From: Pseudoalteromonas rhizosphaerae
GTDB lineage: Bacteria > Pseudomonadota > Gammaproteobacteria > Enterobacterales > Alteromonadaceae
Reading direction: 5' to 3'
Assembly: GCF_902498845.1 (NCBI RefSeq)
Contig: NZ_CABVLM010000005.1
Span: 298,444 to 362,443 of the forward strand
DNA: 64,000 nucleotides
Positions 1-8,836 of the stretch are shown piece after piece. Positions within the stretch are counted from its first letter, which is position 1, and every line of letters begins with the position of its first letter. A model generated the notes under the pieces. That model worked only from the letters and a program-made list of their open reading frames with translations, was not told the DNA's origin and did not search any database. The position numbers and the translations under genes are program-made.

Positions 1-2
1 CA

Positions 3-248
3 ATTATTATGACCTCTTTGACTACGGTAATGAGTGCGGTGCCACTAGTGCTAGCCTCAGGCCCTGGTGCAGAGAGCCGTATGGTAATTGGTGTAGTGGT
101 GTTTACTGGCGTTATTGTCGCAACCATACTTACGCTATTTGTTGTTCCTGCGGCGTACTATGCGCTGGCTCGCAATACTCAGTCTCCTGAGTTTTTACAA
201 CAAAAGCTCAACCAACAAGAAGCTGAAAGGCCGCTAAAAGAGCTTTAA
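3..248 (+). CDS. RND-family efflux transporter, C-terminal fragment (5' truncated by window edge)
   Basis: The reading frame is open from the window edge and ends at TAA at 246-248, so only about the last 80 residues are present. It matches the conserved end of AcrB/MexB-type inner-membrane RND pumps: a segment reading VLASGPGAESR, then a hydrophobic helix ending in TLFVVPAAYY, then a short charged cytoplasmic tail. These proteins are proton-driven drug or metal exporters working with a periplasmic adaptor and outer-membrane channel. The substrate cannot be told from this piece. A promoter and partner genes would lie to the left, outside the window. Confidence 0.9.
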   Translation: MIMTSLTTVMSAVPLVLASGPGAESRMVIGVVVFTGVIVATILTLFVVPAAYYALARNTQSPEFLQQKLNQQEAERPLKEL

Positions 249-397
249 TCTCATCGTAGCGTTGCAAACCCATAGCAACGCTACTTTTCACTTCCACACA
301 CTTCCCTGCTGTAATTAAATGAAATAATAAACCACCTTGCTCGTTCTTCTGATACGCTAGATCATCCGTGTAATTTAATAGCTTTAAGGAACAACTA

Positions 398-931
398 ATG
401 AGTATAACAAATGAAACAGCAACATTTGGTGGTGGCTGCTTTTGGTGTATTGATGCCGCGTTTAGGCGCGTGAAAGGCGTTTTACAAGTAAGCTCTGGCT
501 ATACTGGCGGCGAAACAACTGAGCCTACGTATAAACAAATTTGCACTGGCCTCACCGGCCACGCAGAGGTTGTACAGATTAAGTTTGACAGTAACCTGAT
601 AAGCTATGAAACCTTACTGGCGATGTTTTTTACCCTGCATGATGCCACTCAGCTAAACCGCCAAGGTAATGATATAGGTACCCAATATCGAAGTGTGATT
701 TATTATCATGATAGCGAGCAGCAAGCGCAAACTAATCAATATATTGCAAAATTACAAAGCCAAATACGCGAAGATATCGTCACTGAAGTTAGCCCTGCAA
801 CCACTTACTACCCTGCAGAGCAGTATCACCAAGACTACTACAACGAAAACCCTGAGCAGCGTTATTGCAGCTTATTGATTGAACCTAAACTGAAAAAGTT
901 TGAGAAATTTTTTATAGACTCTTTGATTTAG
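398..931 (+). CDS. msrA: Peptide-methionine (S)-S-oxide reductase MsrA
   Basis: This 177-aa enzyme reduces methionine-S-sulfoxide in proteins and free methionine, using thioredoxin for recycling. The signature GGGCFWC lies at residues 11-17, with the catalytic Cys at 14. The EQYHQDY motif follows near residue 141, and a late Cys near residue 157 is a likely resolving cysteine. Length is typical of the short cytosolic MsrA form, and there is no fused MsrB domain. The start is supported by an AAGGA ribosome binding site just upstream. The gene is monocistronic, with a hairpin at 971-1004 downstream. Confidence 0.95.
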   Translation: MSITNETATFGGGCFWCIDAAFRRVKGVLQVSSGYTGGETTEPTYKQICTGLTGHAEVVQIKFDSNLISYETLLAMFFTLHDATQLNRQGNDIGTQYRSVIYYHDSEQQAQTNQYIAKLQSQIREDIVTEVSPATTYYPAEQYHQDYYNENPEQRYCSLLIEPKLKKFEKFFIDSLI

Positions 932-969
932 ATTAAATAAGTAAATACCAAAAAGAAAATTTAACTACG

Positions 970-1006
970 AAAAGCCTCCAGCCATAATCATAGTAGGAGG
1001 TTTTAA
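970..1006. terminator. Bidirectional intrinsic terminator between msrA and the convergent unknown gene
   Basis: A stem of aaagcctcc (971-979) pairs, with one G-T wobble, to ggaggtttt (996-1004), and A/T-rich runs flank both sides. It lies in the gap between the convergent msrA and the 267-aa ORF and could stop transcription from either direction. Confidence 0.7.
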
Positions 1007-1014
1007 AATTAATT

Positions 1015-1818
1015 TTATAAAGAGTTCGTTCGACCAAAACTTTCTAATTTAATATTTTCTTCATTAACTAAATTTTCAATTCTTTCTAATTCAGAGGCAT
1101 CCAGCTCAACCTGACTTTTATTAATATAACTAGAAATAACGTCTTTATCGTATATTAGATCACCTTTTCTTTGTAAATAGTATGATAAAAAGTATTGAAG
1201 ATAAGCATCATCTGTAACTTTAAGTAAAGAAAGTATCTCTGGAGAAATTGAATAACCTTTTTCAATCCCTTCAAATACCAACTCTTTATAACGAGTGAAT
1301 TTCCTTGGCGTATATTTCATGAATAACTTTAAAGAATCTTCATTATCGTATTCAGAATGATGTTTAAAGATTAAATAAATCATCTCATCATAGTTAATCG
1401 AAGTTTTATTACAAGACTTAATTAGAGCTACTGCATCATTATAATCCATTGAATTTGAGAGATGATAATTTGCCAAAAAATCCTCATCACTCTCATATCC
1501 ACGTAAAGCTTTGCACTCCATGTTTAATGATATAAAATTGGATATTCTTTTTGTCTCATCAAAAAAAGTAATATCACTATACTCAGTTAACTTTCCTAAA
1601 CCATAGCTATCCTTAACTTCTACTTCTTGAAAATTACCATTTTCATTTAAAATTTCAGGCTTGATTAGCCCCTTTTCAATGTTTGCGTTAGTAATGTTAG
1701 TACTTTTATTAATATTGACCTGTTTAACAGTCAATAAATCACTACCTTTCTCTTTATTAAAAATATAAAATGAAAATATAAAAGAAGCTAGCAATAAAAA
1801 AAATATATATTTATTCAA
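1015..1818 (-). CDS. Hypothetical membrane-anchored, mostly helical protein
   Basis: I do not recognise this 267-aa protein. Residues 4-21 form a hydrophobic segment (signal anchor or uncleaved signal peptide) followed by a charged, soluble region that looks mainly alpha-helical, rich in Asn, Lys, Glu and Ser. Two Cys residues lie in the middle (about residues 100 and 136) and could form a periplasmic disulfide. The start is TTG: the frame is closed by a stop shortly upstream and no ATG precedes it, and an AAGG stretch sits just before. The start overlaps the stop of the upstream 338-aa gene by 8 nt, so the two are probably translationally coupled. Base composition is clearly more AT-rich than the surrounding housekeeping genes. 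Confidence 0.6.
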   Translation of the reverse strand: MNKYIFFLLLASFIFSFYIFNKEKGSDLLTVKQVNINKSTNITNANIEKGLIKPEILNENGNFQEVEVKDSYGLGKLTEYSDITFFDETKRISNFISLNMECKALRGYESDEDFLANYHLSNSMDYNDAVALIKSCNKTSINYDEMIYLIFKHHSEYDNEDSLKLFMKYTPRKFTRYKELVFEGIEKGYSISPEILSLLKVTDDAYLQYFLSYYLQRKGDLIYDKDVISSYINKSQVELDASELERIENLVNEENIKLESFGRTNSL

Positions 1819-2827
1819 AAATCTTGCCTTGCTTAATTGTTGTTAAGTCGCCATCAGAGACTACTATTTTATATGTAAGGCTCTTCCTATCAGAATAATA
1901 AAATCCAGGAAACCATGGGTTCTTATTATCGCTAGGGTTAGAAATCTTCTTACCATCCTTAAAAATTTCTAGTTCATAAAAGAGGTTATCACTATCCGTA
2001 TGATCATCACTTAGAATAGGCGCAGCTTGCATAATAAGTAAACCATCAGGTAACTCTCTAAGGCCAGTACGAATTTGTACAACTTTTGGCCTTGTATTTT
2101 TTTCCACTTGGACCACAGCCGCACCACAGCCATAAACTCCCATATCTTTCCCCCAAGTAGGCTTAAATTTTGTTCCATCATATGAATAGTTTCCTGCACC
2201 ATCATGCCCAAAACTTGTACTAATGCTAAAGCCAAAATCATAATCAGAATAAACGACTCCCAAAATATTTTTTTCACCTATGGTGTCAAATGTGTAATGA
2301 TGATTATAATCGTGAGAACTGTTATTTTGAATTACATCAAGATTAATACCTTCAGAAATAAACCACGAATATTTAAAACTTGCAAATTGTTTTAAACCTG
2401 CGCTTTTATAATTCTTACTCTCTATCTCAAATGGCACACCTGTAGATACCATATACTTTTTAACTGCAATATCTTTCTCAACGGGATAATCAGACCAAAG
2501 AGTAGTATTTATTGAACTTTTCTTAGTATTAACCCATGGGGCCAACCATTTAGATCTTTTATCATGACCACAAATGCCCACTTCCCAATTAAAGCTATTA
2601 TATGTTAACTCAGGTTTAAATGAGCCAATTAATATCATTGCATTTTGATCCGGCACTTCTCTTTTTTTATCTGCATAAGCATTTGCTCGCTCTAAAAGCC
2701 AGCTAAATGCCCACTGCCATGAGTATTTATCATATGACTCTTGAAGTATATAAGTATTATTATTCGCCACCACACTGAATGACAAAGGTAAAAAAACAGA
2801 TAAAGCAATAAAGTTCTTTATTAACAT
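1811..2827 (-). CDS. Hypothetical secreted protein
   Basis: This 338-aa protein begins with a clear Sec signal peptide (residues 1-21, cleavage plausible after SVVA). The mature part is rich in Trp, Tyr, Ser and Asn, which suggests a beta-rich exported protein. Two isolated Cys residues (in GICGHDK near residue 85 and in YGCGAAV near residue 234) could form a disulfide. The last ~90 residues resemble an Ig-like or fibronectin-like strand pattern, but I cannot assign a family. It is the first gene of a two-gene operon with the overlapping 267-aa ORF. AT-richness suggests horizontal acquisition, which is an inference only. Confidence 0.65.
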   Translation of the reverse strand: MLIKNFIALSVFLPLSFSVVANNNTYILQESYDKYSWQWAFSWLLERANAYADKKREVPDQNAMILIGSFKPELTYNSFNWEVGICGHDKRSKWLAPWVNTKKSSINTTLWSDYPVEKDIAVKKYMVSTGVPFEIESKNYKSAGLKQFASFKYSWFISEGINLDVIQNNSSHDYNHHYTFDTIGEKNILGVVYSDYDFGFSISTSFGHDGAGNYSYDGTKFKPTWGKDMGVYGCGAAVVQVEKNTRPKVVQIRTGLRELPDGLLIMQAAPILSDDHTDSDNLFYELEIFKDGKKISNPSDNKNPWFPGFYYSDRKSLTYKIVVSDGDLTTIKQGKIFE

Positions 2828-3131
2828 AACAATCCATAGTAAATAAAACAGGTACTAACTATAACGCAACAAAAAATACATTTCAATTAAATTAAATTAA
2901 ATTAAATTAAAACCATTATAAAAATATACATATAATTTTTTACGTTCAATAAAATAAGCAATAAATCTTCTATTATTCATCCATTAATCTTAAAATTTAC
3001 TGATTCACATTGAAAACATTAAGAATACTTCACACTATTAATAATGAAAAATAATTTAACCAAGGGTTTTGTTTAAGCTAGAATACTTAAAAGCCAAAAC
3101 CCTCAATGCGGTGTGATATAACCCAAAAAGA
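2828..3131. other. AT-rich intergenic region with a pentanucleotide tandem repeat
   Basis: This 304-nt gap holds the promoter region of the 338-aa gene, a short tandem repeat of the unit ATTAA (about five copies, 2885-2909) and the btuB terminator near its right end. No coding potential was seen. Confidence 0.6.
3063..3103 (-). terminator. Putative terminator downstream of btuB
   Basis: The arms agggttttg (3063-3071) and caaaaccct (3095-3103) are perfectly complementary. The loop itself contains a second pairing of tttaag with cttaaa, giving a long hairpin about 30 nt beyond the btuB stop. On the minus strand it is followed by a T-rich stretch. Confidence 0.6.
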
Positions 3132-4967
3132 CTAAAACCGATAACTGGCGCCAACAAAGAAGCGACGGTCAGCGGTATTGTAGTAAAACACTTCGCCGCT
3201 TGTGGAGTCTATGCTTGAATCAACGGCGTTGTATTGTTTATCGAATAAGTTCTCGACTCGCAATGACAGTGACACCGATTGACTGAGTTGGTAATTTGCG
3301 GCCAAATTCCATAAAGTATAAGAGCTTAACTGAGTTACTTTTCCTTGACGATCGCTGCGGTACTGCATTTCAAAACCAGCATCAAAATCGCCCCACTGTT
3401 TCGTAACTGACCAATTTACTGTACGTGGCGAAACATACGTTTGAGCAGTACCTGTTTCTTTGTTCTCAGCATCTAAATAAGTAAAATTAAACTGATTATC
3501 AAAGCCTAATATTTCATTAGCAAAGCTAAACTCAACACCTTCATGGCGAGCTTCATTTATATTAGCTGGCTGCCAATCACCAGCTGCATTAGGTGCCCAC
3601 GCAATTAGATTTTCAATATCATTTCTGAATATCGATATGTCCACCTTTGCTTGAGAAAAATCAAGGCTCAGGCCAAGCTCTTGATTAACCGATTTTTCTG
3701 GGACTAAATCTGGGTTACCTGACATTGGATAATACAGGTCATTAAATGTTGGCGCTTTAAAGCCCGTACTTTGACTTACTCTAAATGTTGCATTTTCATG
3801 CAAGTGATAGCCAATAGCTGCTGTATAAGTTGTTTCATCGCCAAAATATTGGTCGTCATCATAACGAACTGCTAAATTAGCTAAAAATTGCTCATTATCA
3901 TAATAACCACCAATGTAGCCGGCGAACACCTCACGGCTATTTTGTGCATAATCACCTGATGTCCCTGAAATATCATCCTTATACCAGTTTAAACCACTGT
4001 TGATATCGAATTCCGCATTAACTATATAAAGAGCATTGTAATCAATCTGAGAACGCTTAGTGTCGAATACATCCACAACGGTACCGCCAGTATAATCTAC
4101 GCGCGCATTTTCTGAACCATCCCTTGATAACGCTATATCGACAGAATGTTGTTGATCTGTGAACGACTTTTCCCACCCAAAAGCTAATTGATAGTTTTCA
4201 AATTCATTATTTTCTACGGTACTTGTAACAGGCGAAAACGCACTGTCGTATTGAGCATAGCCTTCGCTGTATTGCCCTTTCGCAGTTAATTCCCCTAACA
4301 ATTCATCGGCATATTGAATGTTAAAGCCAATGTTTTTGTTTTCATAACCATCTTCATCCGGCGCTACACCTTGCAATACGTCAAAACCATCGGTTTTTTC
4401 AAATCCAGCATTAAACGATGCTGTAACGGCATCAACTACCGCTGTACCAGCGACTTGATAATTTTGATAAGCGTCTGACCCAAATGTTGCATTTAGCGTT
4501 AATAGCTGCTCTTTACGAGTAATGATATTAATCACACCGGCAAGAGCATCAGAACCATATACAGCTGCACGCGAGCCTTTAACTATCTCAATGCGCTCTA
4601 TTGAATTAAGAGGAATATTACTAATTGATGTATAACCAAGGGTTGCTGATCCGGTACGAATACCGTCTACTAAAATCAAGGTATGACGCGAACTTGAACC
4701 ACGAAGCGATACACCAGAGTTTTGCCCAAAGCCACCATTGGAATTTATTTGAAAACCTACTTGTGTTGCTAACAAACTTGGTAAATCACGGACATTACTT
4801 GTTTCGATATCACTGCGCTCAATAACAGTAACACTGGCAAGAACATCAGTAATTGATTGCTCAAATTTATTGGCTGTGACGGTAATATGCTCAATTGATT
4901 GCTCTGCAGACACAGAAAAAGACAACGCAGCGGCAATTGCTACGCCTAGAGTAGATTTGTTTAACAT
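3132..4967 (-). CDS. btuB: TonB-dependent vitamin B12 receptor BtuB
   Basis: This 611-aa outer-membrane barrel imports cobalamin with energy from TonB-ExbBD. It has a signal peptide (residues 1-20, cut near SVSA), a TonB box reading EHITVTANK, a plug domain with the motif GVINIITRK, and a barrel ending in the C-terminal Phe typical of outer-membrane proteins. I chose the ATG at 4965-4967 because it is preceded by AGGGGA and gives a standard signal peptide. A longer frame exists upstream but lies inside the riboswitch. The cobalamin riboswitch directly upstream supports BtuB over other TonB-dependent receptors. Confidence 0.93.
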   Translation of the reverse strand: MLNKSTLGVAIAAALSFSVSAEQSIEHITVTANKFEQSITDVLASVTVIERSDIETSNVRDLPSLLATQVGFQINSNGGFGQNSGVSLRGSSSRHTLILVDGIRTGSATLGYTSISNIPLNSIERIEIVKGSRAAVYGSDALAGVINIITRKEQLLTLNATFGSDAYQNYQVAGTAVVDAVTASFNAGFEKTDGFDVLQGVAPDEDGYENKNIGFNIQYADELLGELTAKGQYSEGYAQYDSAFSPVTSTVENNEFENYQLAFGWEKSFTDQQHSVDIALSRDGSENARVDYTGGTVVDVFDTKRSQIDYNALYIVNAEFDINSGLNWYKDDISGTSGDYAQNSREVFAGYIGGYYDNEQFLANLAVRYDDDQYFGDETTYTAAIGYHLHENATFRVSQSTGFKAPTFNDLYYPMSGNPDLVPEKSVNQELGLSLDFSQAKVDISIFRNDIENLIAWAPNAAGDWQPANINEARHEGVEFSFANEILGFDNQFNFTYLDAENKETGTAQTYVSPRTVNWSVTKQWGDFDAGFEMQYRSDRQGKVTQLSSYTLWNLAANYQLSQSVSLSLRVENLFDKQYNAVDSSIDSTSGEVFYYNTADRRFFVGASYRF

Positions 4968-4984
4968 GATATCCCCTGACCCGC

Positions 4985-5188
4985 GCCCACCGCACAAGTG
5001 ATAGTAAATTGACTTCAAGGCCGGTCTCCGGACTTAACATAACTCGCTAATAAATTTAGCTAAAAGTATGTATCACCGTTGCGGGGGCAGTGTTGGACTT
5101 CGTTTATATCCTATAAACGCCACCAACTTCCCGATTATCTTGCTTTACTTAATCAACAACCTTGAAAAGTAACCACAAGCACCTTGAA
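4985..5188 (-). promoter_or_regulatory. Cobalamin (B12) riboswitch controlling btuB
   Basis: On the minus strand the leader carries the B12 box AGTCCGGAGACCGGCC (complement of 5019-5034), the conserved CCCCGCAACGGT element (complement of 5075-5086) and the GGGAAG element further upstream. All are in the order expected of the AdoCbl aptamer. The aptamer ends roughly 20 nt before the btuB start, so ligand binding probably hides the ribosome binding site or stops transcription. The 5' and 3' limits are approximate. Confidence 0.93.
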
Positions 5189-5244
5189 AATAGGCCGCTA
5201 TTGTGATTATTTTAAGCACAAAAGTCAATGGACGGCTATACATC

Positions 5245-5352
5245 TAAATACTCTAGGTTCTAGGAATAACCATAAGTTCTAAACTAAAAAAGCCAAACTA
5301 CATTGCTGCAATTTGGCTTTTTCTAGCACCTAGAAACCTAGCTCCTAGCTTT
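5245..5352. repeat. CTAG-rich intergenic repeat island
   Basis: Six CTAG tetranucleotides occur within about 100 nt, in related words such as CTAGGTTCTAGG, CACCTAGAAACCTAG and CTCCTAG, on both sides of the yajQ terminator. CTAG is usually scarce in gammaproteobacterial genomes, so the clustering stands out and suggests a dispersed intergenic repeat family. Confidence 0.5.
5286..5322 (-). terminator. Intrinsic terminator of the yajQ-type gene
   Basis: The arms aaaaagccaaa (5287-5297) and tttggcttttt (5312-5322) pair perfectly, with a T-run on the distal side in minus-strand reading. It lies about 30 nt past the stop of the YajQ-family gene. Confidence 0.85.
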
Positions 5353-5835
5353 CTAATCTCTAAAGTTTTTAAACTGAAATGGTTGCCCTAAATCAGCACT
5401 GCGTACTACTTGCATGGCTTCTTGTAGGTCATCACGTTTTTTGCCCGTTACACGTACTTCTTCGCCTTGGATCGCGGCTTGTACTTTCACTTTAGAGTCT
5501 TTAATGGCTTTAACTACTTTTTTAGCCATATCTTTTTCGATACCTTGCTTTAGCGCAACATTACGGAAAACATTTTTTCCCGCACGTGAAATATCTTGCA
5601 GCTCTAAACTTGATACGTCCATACCGCGCTTTGATATTTTGCTCGCTAAAATATCAAACAACTGCATAACCTGTGAATCAGCTTCTGCTTTTAGTTTAAT
5701 GGTTTTATCATTAAGCTCTATTGACGCATCAACGCCTCTAAAATCAAAGCGAGTTTCAAGTTCACGGTTAGCGTTATCAACAGCATTTTTTGCTTCGTTC
5801 ATTTCGACTTCCGAAACAATGTCAAATGAAGGCAT
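5353..5835 (-). CDS. yajQ: YajQ-family nucleotide-binding protein
   Basis: This 160-aa cytosolic protein starts [10 protein letters not shown] and contains the family pattern of paired alpha/beta halves, with FDFRG near residue 30 and the closing PFQFKNFRD. Length matches the family (about 160-163 aa). Homologues bind nucleotides, and in Xanthomonas and Pseudomonas a member binds cyclic di-GMP. Whether this one does is unknown. The gene is monocistronic, with its own terminator. The window also holds an EAL and an HD-GYP protein, but they are not linked to it. Confidence 0.92.
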   Translation of the reverse strand: MPSFDIVSEVEMNEAKNAVDNANRELETRFDFRGVDASIELNDKTIKLKAEADSQVMQLFDILASKISKRGMDVSSLELQDISRAGKNVFRNVALKQGIEKDMAKKVVKAIKDSKVKVQAAIQGEEVRVTGKKRDDLQEAMQVVRSADLGQPFQFKNFRD

Positions 5836-5996
5836 AAGTCTCTCCTAGCAAGATATTTTTAATTCAAATTTATATTGTCGATAATTATACTATATAAATT
5901 TTATAAATCTTTACACTTTTCTATGCTTTGTTCAGCTGCGATACGAAATTTGTTTGATATACTACGGCTCTATTTTTAAACGATTTAGGATTTTTC

Positions 5997-6350
5997 GTGA
6001 CTCGGCGTGTTTATCAAACCCTATTTTTAATCAGTATTCTGGTATTTACCTTTTTGTTTGCCCGCGATTTTAGGGGCGTTGGGGTATCGTCACTGCCTCA
6101 CCTAGATAAGTTAGTACATTTTACTATTTTCTTTGTTCTGGCAGCCGTCATGGTCAGAGCATTCAAGCTACCTGTATTCGTTCACCTCGTGTTATTAGCA
6201 TTTTATGGCATTGCTATTGAGCTAATGCAAAGCACAATCCCTTATCGTAGCGCCTCTGTTGCTGATGTTGTTGCTGACTTTTCTGGGGCTGCTAGTTTCT
6301 TTTTGTTGTTCGGTATTTATTCTCGTTTTAAAAAGAATCAAAATGGCTAA
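5997..6350 (+). CDS. VanZ-like family membrane protein
   Basis: This 117-aa protein has about four hydrophobic helices. The motif PHLDKLVHFTIFFVLA lies around residues 34-49, and IAIELMQ near 75 with PYRSASVADVVAD after it. These are hallmarks of VanZ-like proteins. The family's cellular role is poorly defined; the founding VanZ gives teicoplanin resistance. The start is GTG at 5997. The stop overlaps the start of the PanE-like gene by 8 nt, which implies co-translation. Confidence 0.85.
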   Translation: MTRRVYQTLFLISILVFTFLFARDFRGVGVSSLPHLDKLVHFTIFFVLAAVMVRAFKLPVFVHLVLLAFYGIAIELMQSTIPYRSASVADVVADFSGAASFFLLFGIYSRFKKNQNG

Positions 6351-7245
6351 TATATTCGTCGTTGGCGATGGTGCCATTGGGCTGCTCTATAGCCATTATT
6401 TGAGTCAACAGCACAGGGTCACCCTACTTACCAAGCATGCTATTGACGAACCTCGTTTTTATCAACAAGCAAACGCGCCAAAACAAACAATTAATTGCCA
6501 ACTGACAAACCTGACTAAATTATCCGAGCACGGCCAAGTCGATGTTATTATTTTTACTGTTAAAGCATATCAAGTTGCCACCGCATTTAGGCAACTAAAG
6601 CCTTTTTTAAGCGCTCAATGCCAATTAATTTTATCTCACAATGGCATGGGTAATGTAGATGAAATAAATAGCGAACTTACAAAACAACAAGGACTATATT
6701 TTTTAACAACACGTTTAGCGGGCTACAAAGATACACCTTTTAGTGTGTTGCATACTGGTATCGGGAGCAGCATTTTAGGTGATTGTAACCAGCAAGCAAA
6801 AACACAACTCGCTGAAGTTAAAAATCTACTAAACGCTATTCCTGAATTAACAACCACAAATAATATACAACAATTACGCTTTGAAAAATTACTCGTTAAT
6901 ATTGCTATTAATCCACTCAGTGCGCTGCACAATGTGAAAAATGGCGCACTGACTGCACCACAGTTTAGTGGCATAATTTTAAATATCTTAAACGAAGCGT
7001 GTACCGTAGCAAATAAACTAGGTATTAATGTGCGACTTGCTGAAGCATTAGCGAACGCCTATCAAGTGATGAGTGATACCAAAAACAATTACTCATCAAT
7101 GCATCAAGATGTCGCCCATAATCGCATCACAGAAATTGACGCGATGTGCGGTTATATTTGCCAAAAAGGTAATCAACTCGGTATTAATACCCCTCACAAT
7201 CAATCTTTACTCGATGCTATCAGACATAAAAAAAGCGCGATTTAA
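6343..7245 (+). CDS. panE: Putative 2-dehydropantoate 2-reductase (ketopantoate reductase family)
   Basis: This 300-aa NADPH-dependent reductase would make pantoate for coenzyme A. The N-terminal Rossmann motif FVVGDGAIG is at residues 4-12. The KLLVNIAINPLSAL segment (catalytic Lys and substrate Asn) is near 185-198, and EIDAMCGYI carries the late conserved Glu/Asp region. The ATG at 6343 places the Rossmann motif at the N-terminus; an upstream in-frame extension would run through the VanZ-like gene. Sequence conservation looks moderate, so a related 2-ketoacid reductase role remains possible. A terminator hairpin overlaps the stop. Confidence 0.8.
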   Translation: MANIFVVGDGAIGLLYSHYLSQQHRVTLLTKHAIDEPRFYQQANAPKQTINCQLTNLTKLSEHGQVDVIIFTVKAYQVATAFRQLKPFLSAQCQLILSHNGMGNVDEINSELTKQQGLYFLTTRLAGYKDTPFSVLHTGIGSSILGDCNQQAKTQLAEVKNLLNAIPELTTTNNIQQLRFEKLLVNIAINPLSALHNVKNGALTAPQFSGIILNILNEACTVANKLGINVRLAEALANAYQVMSDTKNNYSSMHQDVAHNRITEIDAMCGYICQKGNQLGINTPHNQSLLDAIRHKKSAI

Positions 7246-7257
7246 CTCGCGCTTGTT
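7230..7257. terminator. Bidirectional terminator between the PanE-like gene and thiI
   Basis: The stem agcgcga (7234-7240) pairs with tcgcgct (7247-7253), with an A-run to the left and a T-rich side to the right. It serves two convergent genes. Confidence 0.8.
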
Positions 7258-7274
7258 ATTAATAACTATCAACC

Positions 7275-8732
7275 TTACGGGCGATAAACTTTAACATTGG
7301 CAAAGCCATTTTCATGTAAAATAAGCGCCTGTAGCTGACTCATTACACCTTTAGTGCAATATAAGTAGTAGTCTTTGTCTTGCGGTAGGTCTGCAAATTT
7401 GGTCGCTAAGCGGAAAAATGGCAAATGCACAACTTCTATCCCATTAATTTCAAGCGGTGCTGCATCTTCTTCTTCCGGCGAGCGAATATCAACAACAACT
7501 GCATCAGCTGGTAAATCAGAAACTGACTCGGCCTCTTTTAGCTCTTGTTTAGCTTCAACGTCAATGTCACGAATATCCATAATACGTGCGTTTTCAATAA
7601 CAGTATTGAGCACATCAAAATCAAACTTTTGCTCTTCAGCTTCTACTACGGCAATTTTAGCTTTAACTGTAGGCTTTTTAGAAATCACACCACAGTATTC
7701 CGGCATAGTTTCGGCCATTTCTGCGGTGCCGATTTTACGAGCGATGTTTATAATTTCTTGTTTGTCGTGTTGGATCAGCGGGCGTAATATAAGCGTTTCG
7801 GTAACACGGTCAATCACACTTAAGTTGGCTAATGTTTGACTTGAAACTTGGCCTAGACTCTCACCGGTAACAAGCGCTTGAATCCCCATTTTTTCAGCTA
7901 TTTGGCTGCCTGCACGCATCATCATACGTTTGAGAACTACACCCATTTGACTGTTTTCAACATTTTCTAAAATTTCGGCAACAACGGGGTCAAAGTCAAC
8001 ACTGATAAATTTAACTTTATGGGTTGAGCTAAACTGCTTCCAAATATAATAGCTGGCTTGTTTAACACCAATCTCGTGCGCCGCACCGCCTAAATTGAAG
8101 AACAAAAAGTGCGTACGAGCGCCTTTGCGGATCATTTGATAACTAGCAACGCCTGAGTCAAATCCACCTGACATTAACGACAAGACATCTTCTTGCGTTG
8201 GTAATGGGAAACCGGCCATACCATGATGGGTGTGCGTTACTACGTAAGCTTTATCATCTTTAATTTCAAGACGAATAGTTACTTCAGGATTTTTTAGTCT
8301 TACGCTGGCGCCATCGACGTGCTGATTTAAACCACCACCCACATAACGCTCTACATCGGTAGAGGTGAAATCATGCTTACCTTGGCGCTTACAACGTACA
8401 CAGAATGTTTTGCCCACGACGGTGTGGCCAACCATATCTAACGCTTTTTCGTAAATATCGTGCAGGTTTTCGTAGTTAGTTTCGGTCACTTCAATAAACT
8501 GCACAATACCTGGGATCCGTTGTAAGCCATCGATAAAATCAAGGCGCATTTGTGCGTCATCTGATTTAGTTACGACGGATATATTGTCCCAGTTATTTTG
8601 TACTTGTACTTTTTCGTCAAGCTTGCGTAACACAATTTTAATGTTGTTTTCTAACAACTTAGTAAAGCGTTTACGCACAGAGCGGCTTTTAATGGCTATT
8701 TCAGGATGGAGTTTGACGATAAATTTAAGCAT
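7275..8732 (-). CDS. thiI: tRNA uridine 4-sulfurtransferase ThiI (with rhodanese domain)
   Basis: This 485-aa protein makes 4-thiouridine at tRNA position 8 and provides sulfur for thiamine thiazole synthesis. It shows an N-terminal ferredoxin-like/THUMP region (to about residue 165), the PP-loop SGGFDSG near 188, and a C-terminal rhodanese domain with the persulfide Cys in YLYCTKGV at about 459. A second conserved Cys in MPEYCGV, near 345, matches the residue that forms a disulfide with it in E. coli. Length equals the full enterobacterial type. It starts at the ATG at 8730-8732. Confidence 0.96.
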   Translation of the reverse strand: MLKFIVKLHPEIAIKSRSVRKRFTKLLENNIKIVLRKLDEKVQVQNNWDNISVVTKSDDAQMRLDFIDGLQRIPGIVQFIEVTETNYENLHDIYEKALDMVGHTVVGKTFCVRCKRQGKHDFTSTDVERYVGGGLNQHVDGASVRLKNPEVTIRLEIKDDKAYVVTHTHHGMAGFPLPTQEDVLSLMSGGFDSGVASYQMIRKGARTHFLFFNLGGAAHEIGVKQASYYIWKQFSSTHKVKFISVDFDPVVAEILENVENSQMGVVLKRMMMRAGSQIAEKMGIQALVTGESLGQVSSQTLANLSVIDRVTETLILRPLIQHDKQEIINIARKIGTAEMAETMPEYCGVISKKPTVKAKIAVVEAEEQKFDFDVLNTVIENARIMDIRDIDVEAKQELKEAESVSDLPADAVVVDIRSPEEEDAAPLEINGIEVVHLPFFRLATKFADLPQDKDYYLYCTKGVMSQLQALILHENGFANVKVYRP

Positions 8733-8836
8733 AGTTTACTCGTTAGACAATATTTAGGATTCACGCACCCACGTGTTGGGCGCGCGATTATAACAAAAAA
8801 TCTAACGTCTAGGAAATAAACAACCGCTGCGTTTAA

